From assembly GCF_904849725.1 (NCBI RefSeq), contig NC_058524.1, positions 356,001,823-356,065,822 of the forward strand: a DNA stretch of 64,000 nucleotides. The letters run 5' to 3'. A program made the position numbers and the translations under genes. Numbering within the stretch: the first letter of the stretch is position 1; every line of letters begins with the position of its first letter. This document shows positions 33,952 to 45,783 of the stretch, one piece after another. The notes beneath the pieces were generated by a model. That model was not told where the DNA came from. It did no database searches and saw only the letters and a list, made by a program, of their open reading frames with translations. This stretch comes from Hordeum vulgare subsp. vulgare. Its lineage: Eukaryota; Streptophyta; Magnoliopsida; Poales; Poaceae.

Positions 33952-36092
33952 TTCTCTATCAACAATCATCAGTTCGTCCATCTCCATGCTATATTTTTAT
34001 CATTTCATATGTTATGTGCTATGCTTGGAGCGTCCCGCTCTTTACTTTTTAGTTTGTTTTAGTTTTTCTTGCTGTTCATAACAAGTCAGAACCTAGCCTA
34101 ACTTGTTTGGGAGAGAAACATGCTCCATTCCACTCTAGAACACAACATAAGTTTTCATGCTTATCTTTTATGTGTGTTCTCTATCTTTTCATAGCTACTA
34201 TCATGCTTATATTTTTAAGAGCTATTATTTAGGTTGCTTTTGGAATTCTCTTGAGTTATCTTGCTTATCTTGTTTAGGGAGTTGGCTTGTTGCACTGAGT
34301 TGTGTGTCTTGCATGAGTAGGTAATTGAGATTGCTATTTAAGTATAGTAGTAACTTGCAATAGTTTTGAGATATTGATTTGAGTAATGTTTGGACTATTT
34401 GTGCCAAGAGCTTGAGCCTATTAGTGATAGGTGTCGTATTTTGGGAAATCCGTGAGTTTTGCAAAAACAAAAAATTAGTTGAGAACTCTAGCTACTAAAA
34501 TTGACCGCTAACCTCTGGAGGGGTTGGAAAATATAGACTACCCTCATGTTACCGTGAGTCGAGGATGCGCAAGGATAACCAAACCCCCAAACACTCCTCC
34601 TCGGGCTACTTTTATCTTTGTGAACTTCCTAACTAGATAGAGAGTTACCGATAATAATTGTATGAGTTCTTCAGACTAATGTGAGTATTCGATTGTTGGC
34701 ATTTCCACCATCCATATTTTGCTAGCCTATTCGGTACCGTGCATTGCCCTTTCTCACAATGAGAGTTGGTGCAAAATCCGCCGGTACATCCAAACCCATG
34801 ACATGATACGCTCTATCATACATAAGCCTCATTATATCTTTCCTCAAAACAGCCACCATACCTACCTATTAAGGCGTTTCCATAGCCTTTCCGAGATACA
34901 TCGCCATGCAACATCCACCATCTCATGACTTGATCTTCATGTCATACATTCTTTTGCTTGATCGTAGAGCCGCATGATAGTTGGGCCTTGCCCCAATTAT
35001 TGCTACATCATGCGCTAGTATCATTACATATCCTGTTACACTGGAAGAGGCATACATTTGCATACATCATGATACTTTTCACATGTCTTTATGTTGAGTA
35101 CTTGTTATAAAGTGTGATGATCTTCTTTTTATTCATATAAAACAGAGAGTGTTGCCCTTAAGTGAGGAAAAGATCCCAAAGAGGACAAACAGAAGATCCC
35201 AAAGAGGACAAATGAGAGATAAAAAGAAAGAGCCGAAGAGGCCACAAAAAAATAAAAATAAAACAGGAAAAAGAGAGAGAAGGGGGCAACACTACTCTTC
35301 CTTTTGAAAGATCCACACTCGTACCCCATTTCTATATTTGTACTACATATTGATTATCATTCATGCATAACAATGTGGTCCCTTATACTATAGAACATGG
35401 TTTGCATATTCCAATGATCAGCCTCCTCAAATGAGCTCTAGGTCTTCATTAGAAAACAAGTTGGATGCACCCCCACTAGTTCCATTGGAGAGCTTACCAT
35501 AGCTCATATGTGCATCCGTTACATGGCAATGCCTACTCCTCACATCATATGTATCATTTGGCTTTCTCTCGCCTATGTTTGTCCTCATTGATGTAAGCCT
35601 TTCACATATTTTTGTCTTCCTTCCCCATCATTATTATATTTGCCATCCTAAGTGCCAACATATCTTGCTTACGCTCATCCATGGCATGAGTGCTCATAGT
35701 CGAAAGGGAGAGGATCATTTTGACTTGTGCCTGACTAGTGGTCTGGGGATGAGTCAAAATAAGATTCCGAAGGATACGAAGTGTGAAATTTTAGTAGATT
35801 GAGTTCTCAATAAAAAATATTTTATGATCTCAACCCATCTCCCACTTCTTGCACGCAAATACCATTTGGAGACATTCAAGTCACGGACAGCGAGAGATCT
35901 TGGACCTTTATGTTCTTACTTTGCTAAACTCAATACTAGATATAGACTCTTGCTTGTTATTATCTTAACTTGAATTGCATATCTCACTTTCTTTACTTGG
36001 AAGTTCTTATATGTGTGTTAGCATGTTACCACAGAAATTTATGTGTTATCATTTATCTACTCGAGGAGAGAAGAAATTAAGCTTGGGGACAT

Positions 36093-36808
36093 TGATACAC
36101 TTTTATATCATTTGGGTGACATTGTTATATGATTTACTACACTTTTATATCATTTGACACATATTTGGACTAACCTATTAAATCAGTGCACCAGTGCCAG
36201 TTTCTGTCTACTGATGTCTATTTTGCAGGGGCTTTTACCCAATTTTCTGAAGCACGAAAAATTCCAGTAAAAATATATAAAAAATTAGCGAAACAGAAGC
36301 TTCCAAATCACCGAAGATGGGCCAGAGGGGGGCCAGGGGCTTCCCAAGCGACCTGCTGGCGCGGCCAGGCCCTAGGCCGCACCAGGAGGCTGCCTGGGTG
36401 GACCCCACCTCCTCTGGTGCCCTCCTTGGGCCTATATTTAGTCCTCCGAGAGGAAACCCTTACACAACTTCCAGAATCGTGAATTTCTCCATCGTTCCGC
36501 CGCTGTAGCCCTTCCGAGATTGGGAGCGTCAGGAGACCTCTTCCCTTCACCCTACTGGAGGGAGGATTGATCTTTGGGAGCTTCTCCACTGCCATGGACG
36601 CTTCTCGGACATGTCGTGAGTAGTCCTCCTTGGACCATGGGTCCTTGGCCAGTAGATATGTGATGTCTTCTATCCAATCTTGTGCTTCAATGGTTAGTCC
36701 TTGTGAGTTGCCCTACATGATCAAGACATCTATGTAATTCTCTTGCTATTGCTATGCTTGGTTTGTTGGGATCCGATGGATTATGAGATTATGTTCAGAT
36801 TGTTATGA
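36093..36808 (+). repeat. 3' LTR of the gag-protease element, left part
   Basis: Starts TGATACAC after the polypurine tract and runs to the CACTA terminus. About 45 bp after the first six bases are missing relative to 29351, replaced by a copy of ACTTTTATATCATTT that also occurs about 40 bp downstream. Confidence 0.88.
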
Positions 36809-37385
36809 CACTACAGGAATTAGCTTCTTTGCTGTCTGCCATCACAGACGGCAAAGAGTAAATCCTGGACGGCAAAGAGAATAACACAGACGACAAAGAA
36901 TCTCACGGCCGGCAAAATTTCTGCGTCAGCCTACGACGGCATCGTAGCTTCTTTGCCGTCTGTCTCCCCAAAGCGGACGACAAAGAGCTTTGCCGTCAGC
37001 TTTTCATAGGAGCAGTCGGCAAAGTGGTCGACACGGCAGCCGCAAGCGTTGCCTCCATTAGGGTCTAACGGAGGCTTTGCCGTCTGCCTTCCCCTCTTCT
37101 TTGCCGTCTGCCTCCGCCCTCTTCTTTGTCGTCTGCCTCCCCCCTCTTCTGTGCCGTCAGCCTCCCATCTCCTCTTCTTCGCCGTCAGCCTCTACCTCCT
37201 CCACTCCTCCTCTGTGCCCTCTTCTTTGTCGTCTGCCCCCCTGGAAGCATTCGACAAAGATACTATAGGACCAGCTGCTACTACCCAGGTTGCACAGCTA
37301 GGCGCCACGTGGCATCTTTGCCTTCGTCTAGCTGATGGCAAAGACCTTTGCCATCAGGTGGCAGACGGCAAAGAGCCTATATTGT
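36809..37385 (+). repeat. Left terminal inverted repeat and subterminal repeats of the CACTA element
   Basis: CACTA terminus followed by many CTTTGCCGTC, GACGGCAAAG and close variants in both orientations. Such subterminal motifs bind the TNPA-type protein in En/Spm. The segment matches 50160-50709 in reverse, at roughly 80 percent by eye. Confidence 0.85.
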
Positions 37386-39384
37386 CACATTTTTGTTTAT
37401 TTTTTCTATTTCACAGCACATATACATATAATTCATAGCACATATATGATAAATAGGTCACAACACATATATGACATACATATAAAGATCATCAATGCCA
37501 TTTGTTCATCAACGTACATCCCATATATCAAAAGAACCAACACATACAAAGTTTCATCCATATATACATACATATAGTTGCACATATATTGTTCATCCAT
37601 ATATACATATACATATACTTCCACATTGTTCATCAACTCAAATAAAAACGGAAACTAAAGCACTCCAAAGCTAGCTTCCATGCATATAGTACATCGAATC
37701 TGCAAAATGGGAATAAGAAAGAAGAAGAACAACAACAACATATATATGACAAATAAGCTAAATTGAAGAAGAAAGAGAAGAAGGAAGAAGAGAACAAGGA
37801 GAAGAAAAACAAGAAGGAGGAGGAGGAGGAGGGGAAGGGGAAGGAGAAGGAGGAGAAGAAGAAGAAAAAAGAAGAGAAGGAGAAGGAGAAGAAGGAGGAG
37901 AAGAAGGAGGATAGAAGAAGAAGGAGAAGAAGGAGGGATCCTTCTCCTTCATCTCCTCCGTCTCCTTCTTCTTCTCTTCTTCTCCTCCTCCTTCTTCTTC
38001 TTCTCCTTCTCCTTCTCCTTCTCTTCTTCTTCTTCTTCCTTCTTTTCATTTCTCCTCTTCTCCTCTTCTTGGAGCTAAATTAGCTAACTATGTATTTTTG
38101 GAGCTAAATGGGCTAATTATGTCATTATAGAGGAAAACAAGCTAAGTATATAATATTAATGAGCTAACCAAGGTTCTTATGCCATTTTGAGGTCATTATG
38201 GCATTTTGGAGCTAAATGGGCTAATTATGTCATTGTTGGGGAAATTAAGCCAAGGAGAATATGAAATAGGAGAAGAAAGAGGAGGAGGAGAAGAAGAAGA
38301 AGAAATAAAGAAGGAGGAGAAGGAGGAGGACGAGGAGAAGGACTAGAAGGTCATTGGCCTTCTCCTCCTCCTCCTCCTCCTCCTCCTTCTCCTTCTTCTC
38401 TTCTTCTTCTTCTTCTTTCTTTTCATTTTTCCTATTTATTCTCCTCTTCTCCTCTTCTTGGAGCTAAATTAGCTAACTATGTCTTTTTGGAGCTAAATGG
38501 GCTAATTATCTCATTTTAGAGGAAAACAAGCTAAGTATATAATATTAATGAGCTAACCAAGGTTCTTATGCCATTTTGAGCTTCTTATGGCATTTTGGAG
38601 CTAAATGGGCTAATTATGTCATTGTTGGGGAAATTAAGGCAAGGAGAATATGAAAGACGAGAAGAAAGAGGAGGAGGAGAAGAAGAAGAAATAAAGAAGA
38701 AGGAGGAGGAGGAGGAGGCGAAGTACTAGAAGGTCCTTGGCCTTCTCCTCCTTCTCCACCTCTTCCTCCTCCTCCTTCTCCTTCTTCTCCCCCTCCTTCT
38801 TCTCCTTCTCCTTCTCTTCTCTTTCTCTTCTTCTTTTTTTTCTTCCTTTTCATTTCTCCTCTTCTTGGAGCTAAATTAGCTAACTATGTCTTTTTGGAGC
38901 TAAATGGGCAAATTATCTCATTTTAAAGGAAGACAACCTAAGTATATAATATTAATGAGCTAACCAAGGTTCTTATGCCATTTTGAGCTTATTATGGCAT
39001 TTTGGAGCTAAATGGGCTAATTATGTCATTGTTGGGGAAATTAAGGCAAGGAAAATATAAAAGAGGAGAAGAAAGAGGAGCGGGAGGAGGAGAAGAAGAA
39101 GAAATAAAGAAGAAGGAGGAGGAGGAGGAGAAGGACTAGAAGGTCCTTGGCCTTCTACTCCTTCTCCTTCTCCTCCTCCTCCTTCTCCTTCTTCTCCTCC
39201 TCCTTCTTCTCCTTCTCCTTCTCTTCTCTTTCTCTTCTCCTTTTGTTCTTCCTTTTCATTTCTCCTCTTCTCCTCTTCTTGGAGCTAAATTAGCTAACTA
39301 TGTCTTTCTAGAGCTAAATGGGCTAATTATGTCATTGTTGGGGAAATTAAGGCAAGGAGAATATGAAAGAGGAGAAGAGAAACT
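37386..39384 (-). repeat. Left inverted arm of the CACTA element: 3'-gene tail and ~400-bp purine/pyrimidine array
   Basis: Includes an AT-rich tail (TACATATA runs), a 45-nt terminal exon (37655-37699, minus), and from about 37755 a tandem array. GGAGCTAAATTAGCTAAC recurs at 38071, 38460, 38867 and 39281 (spacing 389-414 bp). Each unit contains a GA-rich tract followed by a CT-rich tract. The arrangement is repeated in reverse at about 48100-50150. ORFs encoding Lys/Glu/Arg or Ser/Phe/Leu runs are composition artefacts. Confidence 0.75.
37655..37699 (-). other. Terminal coding exon of the left CACTA gene
   Basis: After a TTTTGCAG acceptor the minus strand encodes IRCTICMEASFGVL and a stop, 45 nt in all. 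The mirror copy at 49823-49867 is also 45 nt (IGCTTCIEASIGVL). Conservation in both arms supports a real last exon. Confidence 0.55.
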
Positions 39385-41933
39385 TACCGTAGTGGTCATC
39401 AAGGAGGAGAAACACCTGGAGAAGGGTCGTGCGATGCCGCTCAGGAGGTATTTTGCAGGACATATATTTTGCAATGTCTCAGTTAGCATGATGACACTGA
39501 ATTATTAATACTAGTTTATAATGAAACTCACTGTGCGAATCGAAGAGAAGACGGGCGTCGGCGGAGGGACTTAACCGCTCTTCTCGCGCAGACCCTGAAG
39601 AGTGGATCGTATTAGTTAGAAATGAAACAAACATTACACACATGATTTGGCTAATGTGAAAAAAACTTACCACAAAAAGCTCGTACAGGGCCCGTTGCCC
39701 CGCCTCATTCCGGGACCTTTCCTCCTCAATCAATTGTTCCGTGGTCTGGCCCCTCTGATCAAGAGCAGCCGGACTTGCCAATCTCTCTTTCTCAAGAGCA
39801 GCCTCAAGAGCAGGCTGGCTTGCCAATCTCTCTTTCTCAAGAGCAGCCTGGTTTGCCAATCTCTCTTTCTGAAGAGCAGCCTGAAACACCATTCCTCGTT
39901 ACCACAGTAATGATCTATGGTGACACACATAATGAAATGGATGAAAGTGTTCTTACTCCATACAACTAACCTCGATGGCAAGATCGAGTGGGCATGGACG
40001 ACGCATTATCTCAGGACAACTGCTCGACTGGCGCGCCTTGATCTCCGGGAGAGTGAGTGGACAACGTATTATCCCATCTCCAATGGCTATCGACTCATGG
40101 GGCCTCCCGCCACCAGATATCATCACCAACTCTGGATCCAAAGGTTCCTCGCTAGGGTTAAAGTCATCCCCTTTCGTAGCCTTCCCCGTGTCCCTGTATG
40201 CCACGAGCTTCTGGTGGGATGATATGTTGGTGAAGTTATTGGGATCATCCAGGTCAGACTCAAAGAATGCCTTCGCCTTCTTGTACGAGGCAGTATGGGC
40301 CATGCCATAAAGGTCGTACAAGTGTGGCATCTCCGTCTTATTGTGATGTACCAAAAAGAGAGGAACAAAATATTAGCATGAAGAATGAATTGCATGAATC
40401 ATGAAGCAAATCACATACCCAGTTTCGTCCGAACTGAAGTAAGTTGGCGCTGCCTTGATGGTGTGGCACACCAACCATTTGGCTACGCAGATCCTTCGCA
40501 TTCTCATGCACGGCTCGCCAGCTGCGTGTGGACCACTCATCAACCAACGCCTCCCAACAATCCATCTTATCCGCACACCATCTCTGGGTCACCTATAAGT
40601 TATTAGAAATAATTTTGAGTGCTACGCCTATGAATGAAATCAAGAAAACTACGTAGAAGGACTTATGAATAGGTAATTACCTTCATGTATTGCTCCTTCT
40701 TCAGAAACTTTCCGCGGTAATCCTTCTTCTGCTTCTTAATACCATGCGTGGCGTAGTAATCTCAAATAGCCTGCGGCTGAGCCTCGTGGCGTAAGTTCTG
40801 TAGTAACCGCCTACACTCGGCCTCGAGAACCCTGGCCGCCTCCTCCTCATATCCATCCTCACACCTATAGAAGGTCTGCAATCAAACGTGAAAACACCGA
40901 TTAGTACAATAATTAGCTATATTGTTAATTTTAGATTCTGTAAAAGGATAATTTACCCAAAAGCTCTTGATCACCATCTCAGCCCTCGTGTGGCACAAGA
41001 CACCATCTATAATCTCCTCCGGCGGGGCCTGCGCAGCCTGGTAGTGCTCCCAGGAAAATCCTAGTGTAGGAACCTGACCCTCACCAGGTAACGTGACAAA
41101 CCCCGGGAAATTTGTCCGGCAAAGCACACCAAGGACGGAGTTCGGCCTGCAGACTCCAAGAGGGTGTACCCATCCCCTGCAGTATGATAAGGTCAACACA
41201 TTAGATATTTGAACAAAATTGAAGGCAAAAGCTAAAAAAAGAGTAAATGTACTTACCTATCTCCTTCAGGTTTAATCACCGGCCTCTACTCGCGGGTAGC
41301 CGGCACGACCGGGAGACGTGTACTACCACGCTTGTACACGGTGGCCCCGTCCACCTGCACATCGCCCTCACTATCCGTAATCTCATCCGTGCCATCCCCG
41401 CCCCCTGAGCCACCCGGACCCTCGGTCCAATCCGGCAACTCGGTCCGATCCGGCCAGGTCTCCCATCTGGTCCTCTCCACATCGGGTGAAGCCTCCGGAA
41501 CCGTAGTCTCATGGGCCGAATGCACCTCGACCCAAGGCTGCTCCTGGACCGGAGTCTTATGGGACGAGTGCCCGTCAACACCAGGCTCCTGGAACGGAGT
41601 CCCCGTAGCCTCCTCCGCAAACGGGTCGACCATAGTAGTCCTATGCTCGGGTGAATGAGCTGGTGGTGGTGGCGAGGATGGCCCAACAGTCCTCCTGGAT
41701 CTTCCGCGGCCACCACCTCTCCCTGTACCCTTCCCCTTCTTCCCTACCCGACCAGCACCTCTCCCAGTGGGCAATGCCGCCGACGAACAAGAACCCACGG
41801 GTCGTGTCGATAGACTGTCTGCCAAGGCTCTACGGAGAGATATGGGTGGAAGGGAAGTAGCACCCCTCGTGCGGGGCGCTTGGGAAGAACCCCTCGAGCG
41901 ATATGGATCAGCGCCCACCATCTTTCCACACAT
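39385..41933 (-). pseudogene. CACTA second gene, TNPA-like (Ptta/En/Spm plant transposase family), multi-exon
   Basis: Proposed exons from splice signals, in minus order: 41257-41933, 40957-41176, 40681-40874, 40419-40592, 39971-about 40340, 39671-39880, 39532-39594, about 39385-39455, and possibly 37655-37699. The first encodes a basic, Pro/Gly-rich N-terminus (MCGKMVGADPYRSRG). Exons 2-5 hold the conserved body (HPLGVCRPNSVLGVLCR, MDCWEALVDEWSTRSW, KAKAFFESDLDDPNN). The sixth encodes repeated KERLA(N/S) blocks forecasting a coiled coil. TNPA-type proteins bind subterminal repeats and assist transposition. Stops in exon 1 (REY changed to RE-stop) and exon 3 (QAI-stop-DYY) make this a pseudogene unless edited. 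It starts only 133 bp after the transposase end. Confidence 0.75.
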
Positions 41934-42065
41934 GGTGACCTGCCATGATAAAGATTAAAAGAAATTAGTACAACATAAAAAAATTGAATAACTGACATGA
42001 ATAATAATATGTACATGAATAATAAAGATTAAAAAATATATAATTTAAGTTGTGAATCTTACAAA

Positions 42066-44475
42066 CTAATAATCATCATCAATAAATGCATCATCATCAT
42101 CACTATCACGCATGTCTTCATGAATGATGTGCTCGTCGGGTTCAACGGCGTGAAGTTGTGAAAGGCCTTCCTTTAATCGTTGAAGCATTGACAGGTCATC
42201 TGCATTAGTAACCTCTACGAGTTCCAGGTCTTCTGGTTCCGGCTCAGGGCTAGAGTCGGATTCATTGTCGTTGTCTACTTCCATGTTCTTGGGTGAAGCA
42301 CGACGGTTCTTGAAACATCTCCTGGAAAGACGTGTTTCTTGGAATAATTCTCCATCATATGTGTCTGGGTTAATGTGAGGTTCATAATCCTGTTCATTTG
42401 GGAGAGGTGGTCTGACATGTGGCGGCACTTCATAGACAACATACCGACCTTCCAGATTCTTATCCGTTTGGCATGCCCACGGTAGATAGAAAACTTGGGT
42501 CGCCTGTTGAGCCGTAATATACACATCGGGAACATCTAAATGGGTGTTTGGATTGATTTCGACTAGTCCTATATGTTCATGAGTCCTTCTAGTCTTCTTC
42601 GGCTGGAACCAATAACATTTTAAGACTACGACGTTCGGTGGGTTTTCACCATAGAATTGGAGTTCATAAATTGCTTCAACTCTTCCATAATACTCGATAA
42701 CACCTTCGCCGATAGCTGAGACACCACAATTTGTAGATTTCCGGTCGGGCATAGATAGCTCTTTGCGAAAGGTACGAAAGAGATACCCGTCGATGTTGTA
42801 TTTCTCAAATGAACGGACCTTATAGTCAAAACCATTAGCGACTTGTCTCAATTTGGCGTCCATAGACTCTGAATTAGCTTAGAAGTTTAATACGAAACGA
42901 TTGTTGCATTTTCCGCAAGTTAGACCAAGAAATGAAATGGTCCATTATTGATAATTACCATTTGTTTGAACCAAGAGATGAAACTGGGATAGTCGCCTCC
43001 TGTCTGTGACAGAACCTCATACTCTTCCACGGAATCATTTTTGATCACCGCTCCATCCGAGAATTTGGCGACGTAACGGCTGTTTGAAATATCCAGGAAT
43101 AAGAGCAGTTCAAATGAATTAGAAGTTACAGGAAAATGTGCCGAGAACTCACTCGATGTACGGCCGCACTTCTGTTAGGTTGTTGAAGATATACAACAAA
43201 ATGTTCCGCCATTCTTCGACATCCAACGTTATTGGTTTCGAAGCACCGGCTGGTGAGAGCTTCCCTTTGAATAGGCTGAGGTTGGAACCACCTTTTATAG
43301 GGTCTGCATCATTGTGCCGAGGCTTCGGATTATGCAAATGATGATTTTTGGCTTCGTAGTGTGCTGTCACAAAGTTTGCCAACTCCTTAGTAATGAATGC
43401 CTCAGCCATCGATGCTTCAATTCTACGCTTATTGTTACATTTAGCTCGAAGGGTCTTCTGCATCCTCTCAGTTGCATAACACCAACGATCTTGCACGGGC
43501 CCACCCAATCTTGCCTCGGTCGGTAGATGTCAAATCAAATGCTGCATTGGATTAAAGGAGCCTGGTGGAAAGATCTTCTCTAACTTGCACAACAACTCCG
43601 GTGCAAACTCCTCCATGTCTTCTACTATGCCAAGCGACAATTCTTCCGCACAAAGAACACGGAAGAAATAGCTCAGCTCCGCCAGTACTAGCCATTCATC
43701 CTCAGGAATAAAGCCACGTAACATCACCGGCATTACCCGCTCTAGCCATATGTGCCAATCATGACTCTTGAGACCAAAGATTTTTATTTTTTCAAGACTC
43801 GCTACCGTCTTTAGATTCGCTGCATACCCATCGGGGAACATCAAGTGCATTTTGACCCACAAGATAATTTCCCTCATAGCTGGCCTTCCAAGATTGAACC
43901 AGGCCTTTGGCATTGATCACTTCTGCTTTCCTTTGCCTTCTCGCATGTTTTGTAACGGTCTATGACATAGTGTCTCTTGATCGACTCTAGCCTTAGTATT
44001 ATCCTTTGTCTTCCCATCTATGTCGAACAATGTACCAAAAATAGCCTCTCCGATATTCTTTTGAGTGTGCATCATGTCGATATTGTGTGGAAGAAGGAGG
44101 TTTTTGAAGTAAGGCAGATCCCATAAGCATGGCTTGTGACTCCAGGTGTGTTTTGAATTATACCCCTTGAAATACCCTGGACGCTCTGGATGAGGCTCGA
44201 GGGCTTTTAACTGATCCAGGATTTGTTGGCCTGTGAACGCAGGTGGTGCCAAGTTTTTGAAAACTTTACCTTTGGTAAAGTTCTTCTTGTCTTTTCTGAA
44301 CTGATGGTCAGGATCCAGGAACTGTCTATGCAAGTCAAAGCAAGAATACTTCCGACCCTCCTGCAACCAATGAAACTGAAGAGCTGCCTTGCATTGGGGG
44401 CACGGGAACCTTCCATGCACACACCATCCACAGAATAGTGCATACGCTGGCAAGTCATGCATAGAAGTTGAAGCC
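42066..44475 (-). pseudogene. CACTA transposase (TNPD/TNP2), C-terminal half, N-terminus missing
   Basis: Minus-strand exons: about 43155-44475, 42959-43080 and 42066-42871. The first starts at SMHDLPAYALFCGW and carries HGRFPCPQC, the NIDMMHTQKNIGEAIFGTL block (Transposase_21/TNP2), then a DUF4218-like part (KAWFNLGRPAMREIILWV, RWCYATERMQKTLR). The last exon is DUF4216-like (VVVLKCYWFQPKKTRR, QVFYLPW) with an acidic tail (SDDDDAFIDDDY). In-frame stops occur at the KQK/SMPKAW and HLI/HLPTEA junctions, and no N-terminal exon precedes 44475 on this strand. The missing N-terminal part exists only on the opposite strand at 45784. The TNPD-type protein cuts the element ends; this copy cannot. Confidence 0.85.
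44008..44475 (-). repeat. Inverted duplicate of a transposase exon (left copy)
   Basis: Reverse complement of 47025-47457, over 90 percent alike by eye, from TCTATGCATGACTTGCC to GACATAGATGGGAAGACA. The right copy lacks about 24 bp (the residues YFKNLLLP are present here only). Confidence 0.85.
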
Positions 44476-45120
44476 CCCACACCCCCACCCCCCATGGGAA
44501 ATTTACTTGGTGTTATTTAGTTTTTTGGAGGAAGAAGAAGAGGAGGAGGAGGAGGAGAAGAGGAGAAGAAGAAGAGGAGGAGGAGGAGGAGGAGAAGAAA
44601 AAGAAGAAGAAGAAGAAGAAGAAGAAGAAGAAGAAGAGGAGAAGAAAAAAATAAGAAGGAGAAGAAGAAGAAGAAGAAGAAGAAGAAGACAAGAAAAAAT
44701 AAGAAGGGGAAGAAGAAAGGAAGAAGAGAAGATGAAGAGAAGAAGAAGAAAATAGGAAGGAGAAGAAGAGAAAAAAGAAGAATAAATAGAAGAAGAGGAT
44801 AAAGAAAAATAGAAATATAAATAAGAGGAAGAAGAAGAAGAAGGGGAGAAGAGGAGGAGGAGGAGAAGAAGAAGAAGAAGAAGAGGAGAAGAAAGAGGAA
44901 AAATGAAAAGAAGAAGAAGAGAAGAAGAAGGAGAAGGAGGAGGAGGAGGAGAAGGACCCCTCCTTCTCCTTCTTCTCTCCTCCTTCTTATCTTTTAGCTT
45001 GTTTAGCTAATTATCCTCCAAAATGACATAATAAGCTAAAAATCTTGGTTAGCTCATGAATATTATATTCTTAGCTTGTTTTCCTAAAAATGACATAATT
45101 AGACATAATTAGCATATTTG
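44476..45120. repeat. Central GA-rich tract of the CACTA element
   Basis: From about 44527 to 44960 the plus strand is almost pure purine (GAA/GAG/GGA), then a CT-rich reversal near 44957-44985 and one degraded copy of the array spacer (AGCTAATTATCCTCCAAAATGACA). No gene is supported. Confidence 0.8.
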
Positions 45121-45340
45121 TGTTGATCGGGTGGATTTACATGTGACAGTTGTCTCGTCGCTGTGAGGTATGCTGTGCGAAGACCTCCCCGTGCGTTGTA
45201 CGAGCTCCGCCCGTGCATTCGTGGGTCAGTACAAATGTCATCTCCTTCTCGCCCCTACATTTACTTTGGATCGGTTTTCGGATGAAACTTGCTAGATTTA
45301 AATTAAATTATCAGTATGCGTGACCAGTATGCGTCTCCCG

Positions 45341-45406
45341 TTCGAAAGGGTTACAGTTATAAATATGCATGCATTTGCTTATATTTATAACCGTGATTCT
45401 TTCGAA
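45341..45406. repeat. Palindrome 1 in the CACTA centre
   Basis: Arms of about 30 bp starting and ending TTCGAA (TTCGAAAGGGTTACAG... against ...CGTGATTCTTTCGAA), separated by a short ATTT-type loop, with a few mismatches. Confidence 0.7.
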
Positions 45407-45430
45407 TTGTCCAACATTATCCATGGACAA

Positions 45431-45646
45431 CCCGAGTATGTGTAGATTGGGTTCGTTTTCCCATATGCTTTGTTCTGGATCCGATGCATAACTTCGTCTA
45501 TGCCTCCCTGTTGTTCTCCGGATACACATCCTCTCTGTTTATTGCAGAGACATGTATCAGGAGAACAACTGGGAGGTGCTGCTGAAATTTTGCGTTGGAT
45601 CCGAAGCAAAGCATGGGAAAACGAACCCAATCTACACATACTCGGG
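45431..45646. repeat. Palindrome 2 in the CACTA centre
   Basis: The outer ~40 bp of each arm match exactly except for a 2-bp insertion (CCCGAGTATGTGTAGATTGG against its complement at the far end). The inner halves match imperfectly around a spacer of about 25-30 bp. It lies 140 bp upstream of the plus-strand transposase start. Confidence 0.8.
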
Positions 45647-45783
45647 TAGGATTAGGACCTACCTTTACCTATTAGCGTGTAGGTTGCATGGAAGTAATAA
45701 AAATGGTGAAATTGATTAACTGATGAATATATATGCTAAATTATATATAAATATATTTCTTGTGTCTTTAGTAGCTAGGCAAG

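Larger units (their letters stand above)
33243..36092 (+). other. Long non-coding 3' region of the gag-protease element
   Basis: About 2.85 kb with no supported gene. It holds the post-stop hairpin (33285-33308), the GGGGATGCC hairpin pair (33872-33951), A-rich tracts near 35220-35280, and the polypurine tract AATTAAGCTTGGGGACAT (36075-36092). Its order of sequence blocks is shared with 7676-10300 and, inverted, 59434-62272. Confidence 0.7.

Noticed and set aside
37633..38083. Long frames encoding Arg, Lys/Glu or Ser/Phe runs (also near 38614, 44468, 48344, 48607, 49526)
   Set aside because: They result from GA/CT simple sequence; the translation changes character with every frame and shows no domain.
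41286..41933. Independent proline-rich host gene
   Set aside because: Splice signals join it to downstream exons of the TNPA-like CACTA gene, and it lies inside the element bounds.
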